Assembly (NCBI GenBank): GCA_003344405.1
Contig: NOWV01000086.1
Span: 124,001-188,000, forward strand
From: Trichoplax sp. H2
Taxonomy: Eukaryota; Placozoa; Uniplacotomia; Trichoplacea
Direction of reading: 5' to 3'
DNA: 64,000 nucleotides
Below the pieces are notes generated by a model. The model made no database searches. It was not told the origin of the DNA and saw nothing but the letters and a program-made list of their open reading frames with translations. A program made the translations under genes and the position numbers. Of the stretch, positions 30,832 to 45,200 are shown piece by piece. Every line of letters begins with the position of its first letter. The stretch's first letter is position 1.

Positions 30832-33800
30832 ATGGCAGACCTAGAGGCTGTACTGGCCGATGTGTCGTACTTAATGGCCATGGAAAAAAGTAAATCGACG
30901 CCTTCAGCAAGAGTGAGCAAGAAGATCCTTCTTCCTCATCCAAGGTTGGTAGAGAATGTACAGTGTACGCTGTAATAGATATATTCAACCGACGTGTATT
31001 TCAGTAACGATGCAATTACACAGTATCGATGGCACCTTACTAATGACTGTATTAACTAATCTTTCAATGCTGATCGTCGCTTTGCGATGTTAACTATAAT
31101 TGACTAATTTCATCGTTGAACCTTCAAATCGGCCTCTTCAGTGTACTGTACAGTACTGTAGATACAGTAATATCATCTTTCCCGGTATACTGCATATAAT
31201 TTTGATACACTACACGTAGCGTATAATCAGTTAATCGCTAGAATATAATACCTTAAGTTACCGTAAGACTGATTGTTCCTTTCTATGCATTTTTGTGAAC
31301 ACAGTTATTGTATAGTATAATTTATAACAGTGATTCAGCTTGTCTGTTCTACGTGTATCACTATCTCTAAGTTATTGTAGTCTTGCTAGAAGATAACTAA
31401 GATCAAGTAAAATTATCTGTAGCTTACGCGTCTACGCCAATCAATAAAATTCCTTATACTGCTCTACACGTAGATTGCCAACGTCCTGTTGTTTACGATA
31501 CTTGTCTCAAGTTTATTAAGGCAGTGAATACATATTACTATGACGGCTAATTTTACAGGGAATACTCAGTAGTACTGTCATCTATCGTACAAACTTATTT
31601 TAGTGTACTAACAGCCCTCTCACTCAGTGGTCGCTATTTTTGTTCTTCATTTCTTTTGGATGAGGATAAACATTAAAACTAAAAATTACATCTTATTCGA
31701 TCAAGTCCTAAAAATACGCTTAAGTACTTAGCAGGGACCGTACAAGTATACCGTGCTGCAGTGTTCTTCATGCACTGTACAGTAGTATACAGTACAGTAA
31801 CCAATGACTGTAGTCCATGCAGAAGGACTAGTTTAGTGAATATGCAAATATGCAATCATCAGTATTAGGTATCCTAAAAGGATACTTTTCTATTCTTAAA
31901 TTGCACGATATTTACGTTGTTAAACATTAACCTACACAATTAATAACTATTAAGATCAAAACCGTCTATAGACATGTATAATTGTACTAAATATGCTGCA
32001 ATTGCAGACTTTGAATCTTCTAGTACTGTACTGTATGCAATATTGTACATAGAGTACAGTACTAATGACATTGGCGTAAGTCGTTTCTCAATTTCTGTGC
32101 ACTGTACTCATGTAAAGTACTGTACAGTATAATGAATGTGTCGATGTAGCACATATATGTAAGACTGGTATACTGTATATGTTTTATATATACTGTAATT
32201 ATCTTACAAGTGTACATCACTGCTTCATTTTAAATTATTCTGGATATAGTGCTGATTTCACTTGCACTCACATTCAGTAGAGATAGGTCAGTGCAGTTAG
32301 ATAGTCCGCAAAAAGTTTTTGACAATCGATAGAAGTACTGTACGATATGGTACTTGCTTTTTTTGTCGAGTATTTGAAAAGCATAGACTACTAATAGTAC
32401 TGGATAAAGTGATCCAGAATTTTGTTGTAGGACTGATTGAAGCTGATAGTCTCGTACATGATAGGTTAAATTAGGACTGACACAGAAGACAATCTTAGCA
32501 ACTATGTTGCTGCTATGTAGAACGTCAACACTGTAAGATCCTATTCTGCCTTAGCTAATAAATTTACTATGGCATGTATGTTACGGATGTTTGTCAAGAC
32601 AACTGAGTCTTAGTCCTAACCGGTTAATAACAGAGGGCCTAACAATCATAATTCTTTTTTATGGTGTTGGCGCACTAAGACTCGACGTTGGTAACGCAAT
32701 GTTTACCATCTGATACACGGCTGATTTTGTTTGCAGTGAAAGCTCAAAAGCTTGAAGTGCTGTCACTGCCGTACAGTATAGTACCTTGATTGTGAAGGTT
32801 TTTATTTTGACTTCTACTGTGTATAACATACTGTACAGTACAGTATGGACAGTATGGTTGCTGAAGCAGAAATGAAGTTGGTGGGTGAAGACGGTTACCG
32901 TCTAGTACTCAATGTCATACATACTGTAGGTAAAAGAAATCTCTATGCACTGCGACTGTACTATACCATGCATCGACTACTAGACATTCATTGTTCAGTA
33001 ACTTAAATGCACCTGGTAGTAGTCCTTGACTTTACAGTTATGACAGTATGTCATCTTCTCTATATGGATATAAACTCCCAATCGTAATAGATCCTAAAAA
33101 AAATGGAGTTCAATGTAAATTCAGATTAGTAATTGAAGAACACCTCAAATAGAATCTGCAACTTCAGATCAATCTTTCAGTAATACAGTGTACTGTATAA
33201 TCAAATGCGAAGATACAGTACTGTACTGTACACCACAGACTAGATGACAGACTTGTACCGTACGTACAGTACAATGATCTGCTTTCTTCGATATGTTTCA
33301 ATAGTAAAAACTAGAAGTAAAACGCTCCAAAAAGACCAATCGCTATGAAGCTTCCTATACACATAGGTCTCTTATTGTAGAAAGCTACCCACTAATCGCG
33401 GATATAGAATCTCCAAGTCAAGCACTATCCGTACATATTAATTAAGAAGCATGCGTTTGCGATCCATTTTGTACAAATGCAAACATTGTAATATCGAGGG
33501 ATCACGTCGCACAGTGTACAGTTGTGCTGTACAGTATCTTGTACTATGCTTGACAGTACTGTACTGTACTACTGTATACTATACTGTAGGCTCTTTAAAC
33601 TGGAAATTAAGGTTTTCTTCTAGAAGTCCATCACTTCGATAATGCGAGATACGTTGACAGAAGACTATAATACTGTACAGTGTAAAGTACAGTAGTCAGA
33701 AAGGATATTTTCCCTCAAGCTATACAGTACAAATATATTTTATCATTTCACCAGTATTTGAAGAGAAAATATTGAAATACGTGTATTCAACGGTACAACG

Positions 33801-36800
33801 TTAGGTTCTCACAGCACGTTATGACAGATTGCTGGCTGGTAATTAAGCACTGCTCTCAGTAAATGGATCTACAGTATATTGAATAGTAGCATTGTCCCGT
33901 TATAGTTGTGCTATATGAACTAAGCTTCATGGCATAATTATATTCACCTCTTGCATTCTGTACTGTATATGAATAAAACTAATGTTAAGACTTAGTACCA
34001 CCAAAGATATTGTACAAATATGAGGAACTTGATAATTTGTTTCGCTGACAATGAAAAATGTCTCTGCTCAATACAGAGCTTGTTCATGAAATTCATCTCA
34101 AGCACCATGCAATAAAACTGAATGTACTGAATTGTACTCTCATATCACGGACTGCAGTTAAGTAGTTAATAAATGAAACGGCTAGGGTCTGTTATAAATT
34201 AGGGTATTACTACTAAAGGTAGTGAAGTCATCTCGTTCTAAGAGTGAATATAGAATCGAAATATCGATTCTAAAAGATAGCGTGCTCGTGAATTGAAAAC
34301 TCTAACATCTATTCCTACTCTGATTTTATTTTCGCTGCAAATTTATACGCACATGTATTGTAGAAATAACCCAAGTATTCGCTTCAAATTATAAATGATA
34401 GCTATTTTAGCTTTGAGGTATCTAGAATCCCTACTCCTGTTTATGGCAAATATACACTATTCATGTAACATCACTCTAAGTTGCTATGATTGTACAATGT
34501 ACATGCATACTGAAATGCCTTGATGAGTAGTTAATAGACCATTATTCGTACAGTTACATCTACTGTACACGTATGTATGCGTACTGGATATTTTTATCTT
34601 CAGCAAGTCATTTTATGGGATTTTAAATTAATGTGTACTTTTTGTAAAAGTGTCTTCATTCTATATGATTTTAAACTAATAGGTACTTTTTTAAAATATG
34701 TCTTTAATTACATTTAGAAAAGATTTAAGGTGCAAACTTTACATCATTAAGTTTACGTTGCATTTAATAATGATTTAACTGTCTTTTTATATATATATAT
34801 AAATATGGATGTACATTATATATACAAGTCAGTCTTCTCTTTGTTTCTAATTTTTCTTGACATTTTCTGTGAATCTTTTAGTGTCCACAATCTGATGCAT
34901 AAACATTTAACAGGAAATGGTGAAAATACCTTTGATAAGATATTCGATCAGAAACTCGGTTAGTATGCACTATACAACAGTATTAACAGTCGTCTCTACT
35001 GTATGTAGCTGTATTGTACAAAAATGTGTAAAATAGACGTCGTGCACAATCTTTGCGCTACGCTATTAGTGATGCTTAATTTACGACATCTGCTTTACAC
35101 ACCCGTCAACCTCCATCAAGTTAAAGGAATCTTGCAATAAATTATATACGTAGTATTGTCAAAATTTCCTTTTGCAAAAAAATTATCATTCTAAAATCAT
35201 ATCACTATATACGAGTATACGCTGTGTAAAAATATGCCTCTAGCAGGCTCAATTTTTCGAGAGTTATTCAGGTGTTTTATAATAAGTTATTCATAATAAC
35301 ATATATGCTATTGCAGATTCTTAATATGGCATGCTTAATTGATATCTAAATTATTTGTCTTTTCCATTATTTTATAGGCTACTTGCTATTTAAAGATTTC
35401 TGTGAAAATCACATCAATGAACCCGTGCCACAATTGCACTTCTATGAGGAGGTAACCATGTTAATAAAAACATGTTGGAAATACCTTTTGTAATTCTTAT
35501 ACATTATTAGATTATGGAAGCAAAGCAGCTTTACATAATGATGCTACAACACATGATATATCACAAAGTCTTGGGCTATGATACTGTCATGTAACATTGT
35601 TGAATAACAAGCCAGTAGTTGCTTTATCTAACTTATTAATATGAATCTCTGCCAGTATTCAATGATAATGCTCTGTGCAATCTGAAAGCTTCGATGCTAA
35701 ACTTTATGTAATTATTCGAGAATGTGATTTGATACCAGAGTTTATCGTTATCAAAGCGTAAATGCCCAATTTTTGCATAAATTGCATGGAAATCGCATTA
35801 TTCGCTGATCACACGGAATACGAAAATTATGTTAGTTTTATATTATGACAAGCACTATATCATTGAATTTGAGAAGTTTCTGGCATAAGTTACTTTCAAT
35901 GATGATGAAATTTGTTGTTTAATTTATATATACAGTATGATCGTTATTTTTTATACCGTATATGTAATTCTTTGTTAAAGATCCTATTTTGCAGTTAGTG
36001 GCTCTACGAAATTCTTTTATTTATGTATATGTTGTTATTAGATTTTAGAGTATCAAAAATTAGATGATAAAGTGGACCGAATAAAGAAAGGACGTGAAAT
36101 TTTCGATAATCATATCATGAAAGAATTACTGACTTGCTCTCATGTAAGATGTTATACGCTAGACTTGATCGTAGTCACTTAGTTAATGCCAGCAAATTTA
36201 ACTTAACGATATCTTTTATTTTTCTTTACCTCAGACCTTCAGTAAAGCAGCAACAGAACATGTGAGAAGCAATTTGTCAACTAATAACGTTCCGGTCAAT
36301 TTATTTGAGGTAAGTATTATAGTTATAATTATACGGTCGTCTGGCCAGTGTCTAGAATAAAAGATCTGATATTTAATTATTTTGTTGTCAATAATAAGAT
36401 TTATTTAAAATAGAATTTATAACGATATATATAGTCTTAAATATTAATATTCAATGCGCTTGTATATTACAGCCGTATATAGAGGAAATACGAGACAGCT
36501 TACGTGGTCACGTGTTTAATCAGTTTGTAAAATGGTAATTGATCTGTTTACTTATTGGGATTACTAAATTAATTATCTTACTTATCATCGACGTGTTTTC
36601 TAAATCGTGAATTTCTACTTTTTAACACTACTACCGATAATTATAGTGACAGATATGTTAGATTTTGTCAATGGAAAAATCTTGAATTAAACATTCAGGT
36701 ATAACTTGTGATTGCAAATCGTTTTGAATTTTTTCAGTTAATAACTGATGACTTTAATTGCAGTTGACAATGAACGATTTTAGCGTTCATCGAATTATTG

Positions 36801-39634
36801 GTCGTGGTGGATTTGGCGAAGTATATGGTTGTCGTAAAGCTGACACAGGCAAAATGTGCGTTAAGATGCTACTTTTAATTGTTAAACCAACACATAAATG
36901 AATTATGCAATGATTATGCTATCTTTGACCAAATAAAGGTATGCAATGAAATGTTTGGATAAGAAACGAATCAAATTGAAGCAAGGCGAAGCTTTAGCCT
37001 TAAATGAACGTGTTATGCTCTCTATGGTAATCGTTTACCGTTATTGATGCTGGTATTTTTTTAATTGGAGTCATTAACGGTATAACTGACGATTATTAAT
37101 ATGCCTCAAATATATAGGTAAATTGTCCATTTATTGTCTGTATGAGCTATGCTTTTCAAACACCGGACAAGTTATGTTTTATCCTCGATCTGATGAACGG
37201 TAATTTGATAAGTGTCTGTTCTGCTTTTACTCTAGTCTACGAATTGTATGTTACCCTTGTATTAGAATATCGCTCACCGTAATGTGCATAATTGCTATAA
37301 CTACGAATTGCTCATGTTCTTTTTAGGTGGAGATTTGCACTATCATCTGACTCAGCATGGTGTCTTTTCAGAGGCGGATGTAAGGACAAATTTCACGTTA
37401 TAAGAGTCTCTTCTAAGTAAAATTTTCTGACGTATATAATATTACTTTTAGATGAAGTTCTTTGCTAGTGAAATTATACTTGGCTTAGAGCATTTGCACA
37501 ACAAATTTATTGTTTACAGAGATTTGAAGGTAATTTTCATAGTAATATTTTACTGACCTTAGCAAGCCTTTAAATACTACATTTCACTACTTTGATATAT
37601 ATATAGCCAGCTAACATACTCCTTGATGAAGCTGGTCACGTTAGGATATCTGATCTTGGTCTAGCATGTGATTTCAGTAAGAAAAAGCCCCATGCTAGCG
37701 TGTACGTATATGAACAGTTTAATACTTAAAATGGTACTGTGCGTTGGATCATTGGTGAAATTATTATTAATAAATAATTACAGAGGTACGCATGGTTATA
37801 TGGCTCCGGAGGTATTACAGAAAGGAGTTGCATATGATTCAAGTGCTGACTGGTTTTCACTTGGTTGTATGTTGTATAAATTACTTAGAGGGTACGAAAA
37901 TCGCTATTATCTATTTGTAGTATTTGGGCATTTGAAATTCTTATGACAACAAATTTATTCAACCCTTAGACATAGTCCCTTTAGACAAAATAAGACTAAA
38001 GATAAGCATGCTATTGATCAGATGACGTTGACTGGGGTAAGTGATGGGCGCTGCTTAATTTATGATAGATTAGATGAGTGCCTAGTTGCTAGCTGTAAAT
38101 GGTAATGAAGATAAACCGTCACATTTGATTACGCATTTCTTAATAGGATGTAGATTTTCCTGATACCTGGACACCAGAATGCAAAGATATTCTCCGCCGG
38201 TTACTTCTAAAAGACGTCGGCGAACGTGTTGGTTGTTGCGGAGGGTCGTGAGCGTTGACCTTAAACTCATACAATATATTGCACATGCAACATGCTTTTT
38301 TGTTATGAAAATTTATACTAGCAACTATACTGAAATTTGACTATGATATGCTGCTTTCAATAGTGCTACTGAGGTGAAAAACCATCCTTTCTTTCGTGAA
38401 ACCGATTGGGATTTGGTAGGATTGCAGAAGGTATAACTATCTATGTGTTGTAAATTTTTTGTTGAAGTGATTTAAAATTTACTAATGTGATCAATAATAC
38501 TCGGGCAATATGAACATAGTATCCACCGCCTTTAATACCTCCGAAGGGAGAAGTTAATGCCGCTGATGCTTTCGATATTGGATCTTTTGATGATGAAGAT
38601 ACCAAAGGCATTAAGGTCCGTTTACGTATGGCTGCACTTTCTGAAAGATTAAAACATTTTTTGAGCCTGTTTTCCTACTTGTATTATTTATAGTAATACT
38701 TGTTATTTAGTATTTATTTCTTATATTGAATAGCTAACTGAAGCCGACCAAGAACTTTATAAGAACTTTCCTCTGGTCGTGTCTGATCGATGGCAGGCTG
38801 AAATAGCTGGTAACAAAAATTGATTATTTATTAGTTCTATAACAGTGTCATATTTTTGGAAATCTGATAACTTCCAATGATTAATGAAATTATTTTCTTT
38901 TATCTCAGAAACTGTCTTTAACATAGTGAATTCAGACGCCGATAAAATGGAATCAAAGAGAACAAATAAACAATGGGAGCAAGGTGCTTTCAATATAATT
39001 GGCTAAAAATTCCTGCACTAGCCATAAAAATAGATAGCACGCTAACCTATTTCTTCATATAAAAACTGTAGAAATTATGACATTAGAAGAAAACAGTGAT
39101 GTAGTTGTTCATGGGTTTTTATACAAACTTGGTGGTCCTTTTCTGTCGCAATGGCAAAAACGCTATTTCCATTTATTTCCGAATCGTTTAGAATGGAAAC
39201 AAGATCAACAAGTAGGACTAACGGCTACATATAGAAATTGTGATATTACCTTAATATTAACGCGATTCATTTTTGGTGTATATAGATATCATCAAAAACA
39301 CTTTTAGTTTTTGAACGAGTAACTGATATTGAAGAGACTCTAATTAAAGGGTATAAATGTATCAAGATAAATGTAAAAAATGGACGGGATTACATTTTAA
39401 GGGCCGAAGTAAGCGCATTCGATATTATTGCCGTATTAGTTTACGATTATAGAAATTTGTACAGAACTTCATAAAGTAACCCTGATTAGTATAAATTAAA
39501 AAGCTGGCCATATCGATAATTACTGTTTGTTATGATTGCAGACTGAAACTGAATATATAGAATGGTTGAAATGTTTCAAAGGTTGTTTTGAAGAAACACA
39601 GAGGATGCTTAAACGCGGAATGAAAAGAATATAG
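30832..39634 (+). CDS. GRK2: G protein-coupled receptor kinase 2/3 (beta-adrenergic receptor kinase)
   Basis: Phosphorylates active GPCRs for arrestin binding and is recruited to the membrane by G beta-gamma. Exons: 30832-30944, 34882-34958, 35378-35451, 36042-36143, 36235-36309, 36473-36534, 36647-36698, 36764-36855, 36939-37026, 37118-37199, 37327-37379, 37452-37529, 37607-37701, 37784-37891, 37970-38036, 38147-38247, 38364-38430, 38520-38615, 38734-38809, 38909-38983, 39072-39211, 39286-39408, 39542-39634; 1989 nt, 662 aa (human 689), all phases consistent. The N-terminus [20 protein letters not shown] is almost identical to human GRK2, fixing the start. RGS-homology domain about residues 30-185. 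Kinase from about 190: [41 protein letters not shown] near 312-322, [20 protein letters not shown], the GRK-type DLG. Then [20 protein letters not shown] and a PH domain from about 550 ([19 protein letters not shown], the G beta-gamma/PIP2 site). The tail after the PH domain is shorter than in mammals. The first intron (3.9 kb) is packed with ACAGT repeats. Confidence 0.97.
31140..33700. repeat. Scattered ACAGT/ACTGT clusters in GRK2 intron 1
   Basis: Many short runs and palindromes (31141-31160, 31775-31800, 32015-32060, 32115-32130, 32829-32850, 33188-33230, 33515-33590, 33670-33700), separated by ordinary AT-rich sequence. None reaches the flanking exons. Confidence 0.8.
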
Positions 39635-41881
39635 ATCGTTACTATTATATATATTACTAGGAATATGAAAGCCAATACGACACTTCGGTTATGGTTTAAC
39701 TACAGATGGTTCACTGAGGGTTGTGTTTAATTATGGAAAGTAATGTAGCAGCAGTTAGAAGATTTTATTATAATCGATTACAAATATCGACGATTGAGTA
39801 ATAAGAATATGCAGCGACGAGTGGTGACATTATTCAAACCCCACTGGATAACCTTTTTGAAATACAATTTAATGCGTAATTTTTCTGTTGAAAATGCTAC
39901 TGTAGCAGCGGTTGCGTTTTTCGATTAGTTATTAGGCTAGTAAATTATGAAGAGAATTGATATCTGAGAATATTACTTCATGTGTACTTGTGCACAAAGT
40001 TATACAACTAGCACCGATCGTATCATAGTTTTATCCATTTAGATTTAGAAAATTTATCTAAAATTAGAGTAGCCTCATGAAAGATATAGCATTACTAGTG
40101 GAAGCGATACTGTTTCGCTTTTCGATATACGAGTACTGACCACTGTATTTATTAGTAAGAATTGCATAGCACGGCTTAGATTGCAACATAGTGAAATCAT
40201 TACTGATTATTATTTCGTTTTAAGAAAAAGGCGGTTAATATAACCTGCATTTCCGTATGCTTGGAAATGTACGAGACATATACTCATTTAAGATTTATTG
40301 TCTTTATTTCCTATATATATTGCGATGGTAATTTCTTTTAATATAAACTCGATTGATTTATAAGATGACAAAAGGAGTTGAGTTCTTTCTTGAATAGATT
40401 TTAAGAGTTGTGTTATTGTTGCAGTTTTCAATATTACATATAAATATTGAATTATCTGAATGTCTACAACATTCTTTTATGGCTAGAACATACAAATTAT
40501 CGCAAGAATTATTATAAATACATATGATTAATATCATCATACGTATAACTTATTGTTAATAGAGATCCTATTTCTAATATCTACACTGGTAGATTTTAAA
40601 TATCAGTAGAATATGAAATTTTCCATTGTGATATCACGTGTAGATAAATTTGATTACGCAGTTATTGTCTATTTATGCGGCACTAATTGCTTATGACCGT
40701 AAAAATACATATGATCTAGCATTTATTATAGCCATAGATAATTTATTTCGTTAACGATCAACTTATGCCACAACGTTCTTTGAGTCTTTCTATAGATTAT
40801 TAAGTCATCCAACTCTGAATATGTTACTTTTCAACCTTTGTGTGAAAAAGCAAAAATTTTTTCCTGATTAGTTATATTAATATAACATTATTCTAGATTA
40901 TTATAATTGTATTATTATTTGTGTACAGAATTCCTTTACTATGTATGACCTTTGTGTTTGTCCACATTTCTCGACTGTTATTATACGTCAAAAATTATGT
41001 TTAGGAGTTGATGGTGTTCAATTTATATAATTGTGATAACGACACTGATATGATTCTTATCCAACTTGTGCCTTAGCCACGAGGCATAGCAAACGCACAT
41101 ATTGCATATACGTCGATGATATTGGAAAGCATCGCACTTGGTAGATGTAAAGTTACAAAGTGATCATTTGCTATCTTGACAAAGCAAAATTAGGCTTTAC
41201 TATTGCGTTCCACCGTAATCTAACAATGTTATAGACATAGAGTAATGTAAAGGTTTAGACTGGGGTCATGTTATTAATTATATGAATGTTTTGTCAGCAA
41301 CTGCCCAACGAACTTATGGTTCAAAAGTTCGCATTCTTATTTTTGCCTCTTTTTAAATCCTGTCGTGATTAAATTTCAAGTCTATGTTGATTATGTTAAC
41401 CTATTTCTTGAACGATCTATTAAGTACTTATTTCGAGACACTACTCAATGTCAAACACCTATCAGCTGCCATTATTCAATTAGTATTAATAAAGGTCTAC
41501 CGTTAATCTAATTAGTTTCTTGTGTGATAATTGTCTCTTAACTGTATATGCTACACGATTATATACAGCATGAGTATAATAGAAATTAATTTAAAGCTGT
41601 CAAAAATCAACGGAGAGATTAAATATTATTAAAACATAAGCGGTATTAGTATGATAGTAATCAGCATGATAGATGGCTTACTATCGTAATATCGTACAGA
41701 TAGGATTATAATTCTATATAATACCATCTCGATATTTAAATTATATAATGTTTATTATTTAATCATTTAAATATTTCGGAATTTTAAAATCATTCAAGAG
41801 AATGTATCCGAAAGCAAACATATACATATTGTCGGTATCAGATGGACGATGAAATAAGACAACATGCAGCTGCAAGAGAAT

Positions 41882-41912
<31 letters not shown>

Positions 41913-42186
41913 CAGTATATGTATCTGCCTTTTCTAGTTGCAATATTCATTAATAAAATAAGAAAAACTAAAAGGTTTATTACAGCATAAAATTTCAAGC
42001 TTCTCATGAAAAGTATTTTGTATTTTGTCCATTACATACCATCCAAACCAAATAATACATAATCTACATGATTTAAAAATTATTTACACATTAGTGCAAT
42101 ACTATAGCACAAATTGTTAACTAAGCCAATAGCAACTAGATCAGTCAATTACAATGAAAAGTTTATCAACAGCCCCGTTTTCAACC
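39635..42186. other. Intergenic between GRK2 and the coiled-coil gene (convergent)
   Basis: No supported exon on either strand. Holds the 3'UTRs of both convergent genes and an AT microsatellite at 41882-41912. Confidence 0.5.
41882..41912. repeat. (AT)n microsatellite
   Basis: About 31 bp of alternating TA with one slip. Confidence 0.85.
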
Positions 42187-42192
42187 TTTATT
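42187..42192 (-). promoter_or_regulatory. Polyadenylation signal AATAAA for the coiled-coil gene
   Basis: TTTATT on the plus strand, about 95 bp beyond the stop codon at 42287-42289. Confidence 0.55.
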
Positions 42193-42286
42193 TACGATTT
42201 GTTGATATATAAACTAACAAGAATCATTTACTAAAATTGGAAAGTGTACAATATAAGCCATCTTCCTACTTTCTGGCTTTTATACA

Positions 42287-45200
42287 TTATTGAGAATATA
42301 CAACTTTGTAAACAGTTTTCTTATGTTCATCCATTCTTTCTTGCAAGGTAGCCATTTCCTGCCTAAAAATTTTACAATCAGGGTCGATCAGATATGTATT
42401 ACTTTACAATTTATTCTCCACTAACAGAATTTTCCTGACAATTAGACGCAAACACTCTTATACTATAATGGATATTCATCTGCTGCTACCTTAAATAACA
42501 GCTTATGCAATATTATTTGTAAAGTGCAGTGTAATGATTATTCAAATTTATTTACCTTAATTCCGACAGACAATTCTGTAAGGTATTAATAGATCTGGAA
42601 TCGCAAATGAAAATTAGTATTAATAACAATATTAGCCTTCATAATTTTTATAGAACTTATTTATTAGACTATGGCAAATATGTTATTACTATCATCTAAA
42701 TCTTACCGATTATCACTATTTCCAGTATCTTGTTTCTTATATGCACTCCATAGTAATTCGACGTATTCCTCAATATTTTCAGTGTCTAGCTCTAATTCTA
42801 ATTAAGATCAGAAATCCAATTACAGAAAAGATCTAAGATATTAGCAAATATAGGTTGTGATATAAGCTACCTTTCGATATTTTATCAGCGACATCGCTTG
42901 GCAGGTGTTTAATAACTTGTACTAGTTGGCTTTTACATCGCTGTAAGGCTAATGTATATTTTTTAATCAAATCTCCATATTTTTGTTTATCTTTTTCAGT
43001 CTCGTTCAGATTTACTTCAAGTCGATCAATTCTTTCTTGCATACGCTTGTTATTAACTTGGTGCTGATCAGTTAATTGCTCTAGCTCTTGCTGCGATGCA
43101 GTAACTTCCTCTTGTTTTAGTATTAACTGTTGTTTTAAGCTATCAATATCAAGTTGCAAAGCTTGTAATTTCATCACTTTATCATCTAGCGCTCGCTGTG
43201 TTGCGTCAGCTTCAATCTGAAGTTGATTACTATCTCTCGTTGTTTCCTGATATTGCTGCTGCATAGTTATATAATTATTTTCCATTTTGTCTAAATTATC
43301 CCTCATACTTTCTAATTGTTTACGTTTATTTTCTAATTCTCTCTCGTAATCTTCAATTTGACCTACACTTTGATTGTAACGCTGATTTAAATCGGCATTT
43401 TGCTTCTTTTCAGATATAATTAAATCATTCAAATCGGTAACTGTAAGGTCTTTTTGATCAAGTTGTTGCTGCAATTCATTTACTGTAACTTGAAAAGCAG
43501 CTTTTACGGATTGGTTTTCTTCCTGGCTATTTTTTAATTTAACTATAATTTCTTCTAATGCTAACTCCTGTTTGCCTAAAGCACTCTGGAGTATACCACT
43601 ATGTTGTCTCAAGATTGATTGGATTTTTTCAAGACCTTTCCGTCTGCCTTTTTCTCGCTCCAATTGGCTACTTAGTTGTTGTAACTTTTGATCCATACCG
43701 GTATCTACAATATCAATATGATTTGTAATATTTTCAATCGATGTTTGCATAGAATTGTCGACTAAAGTAGGACGGATAATGTTGCTTTTGTCTTCTTGAA
43801 AATCTTGCGATATTTTTGTTAGATCAGCAGAATCAGTTGTTGACTCCATTATCGGCACCTGATAAACTTTCTCAATTAAATCGTCTTGTGTAGGTAATTG
43901 CGTCAGACTCCTAACCTCAACATCGGGTTCAATGATGCTTTCAATAATTGCTTTTTGATCAGACATCGGTAACTGCTCATCAATATTAGCCTGCTGCATA
44001 GATCCCTCTTGTACAGATCTACCAAGAGATTCCTCTATTAATCGACGATTTTCCTCTTGTAATTGCTGACATTCTGATTCCTTTAATGCCAAATTTCGTT
44101 TATAATCAGCATGTTGATCAGCATGGTCATGACGTGTAACTTGTAAGTCTTGCGTCAAGCGAGCAATTTTAGCTTTTAATTTAGTTAATTCTTTGCGACT
44201 TTCACTTCCAGCTTTGTGTAATCGATTTTCTAACTCCTCATTTTTAATTTTTAGTTCATTTAACTCTTCGAGTTTATCACCTGTTGATGGTAATGGTTGT
44301 GATAGAGCCGCTTGAGATGACTGACTTAACTCTTCCAGACGATCTTTCAACAAGTGCATTTGATTTTCAATCCTATCTTTCTCTTCTTTTGTTGCAGCAT
44401 GATCGGACAACATATGATCGAAATCGTGCTTAAGAACTTGCAATTCGCTTTCCACTGTAGCTCGACTAACGCGTAACTGTTCAACCTGGGTTTCTTTAGC
44501 GTAATGCTCACGAGTTAACTCTTCAATGTTCTTCTGTTGATCATCTAAAGTTTCTTGCAAAGATTCAATCTCTTGACGCAAACCCTCCTTTTCTTGTTGT
44601 AGCATAAGTAATTGTTTCTCTTGAGCTTCTTTATTGCGTTCGATTGTATCATACTCATCCTTCACTCTATTCATTTCACATTGTAATGATTCCATTGCCT
44701 GAGTAAATGCCTGTTTTTCATCTTGAGCTACTTGTAACCCACTGCGAAGCTGTTCAATATTGTCCATTAATTCTCGTAGCTGAGCGTCCTTAGCAATTTG
44801 TTGTTGTTGCAAGTTATTTAATTTCTCCTCTAATTCACTACATTTTGCTTGTAATAATTGCAAATTGTTTTCGTGATCTTTAACACATTGTTCAGCCTCT
44901 TGCAAGCAAGCTTCCAGACGTCGTTTATCTTCATTCAGCCTTTCGATAGCTGATAGTAATTCATTAACCTCATTCTTACTACTATTCAGTTGATTTTCAA
45001 GGGAAGTTGCTTCTTCTAAATCAGCTTGCAAGCGATCATTCTCAATTTGTAACTCCTTTAATTTGGTATTAAGTTGCTGATGTAAATCATCATGGCTGGC
45101 TGTAGCCTCTTTCATTGCTGCTTCACGCGCTAACATATCAGTCTCAATTAATGATAAATACTCAACTAGTTGTTTCTTTTCTTTTAACGACGATTGCCAG

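Noticed and set aside
39212-39307. Read-through of GRK2 exon 21 into the following intron
   Set aside because: The frame stays open past the donor at 39212, but only splicing 39211 to 39286 restores the PH domain ([13 protein letters not shown]).
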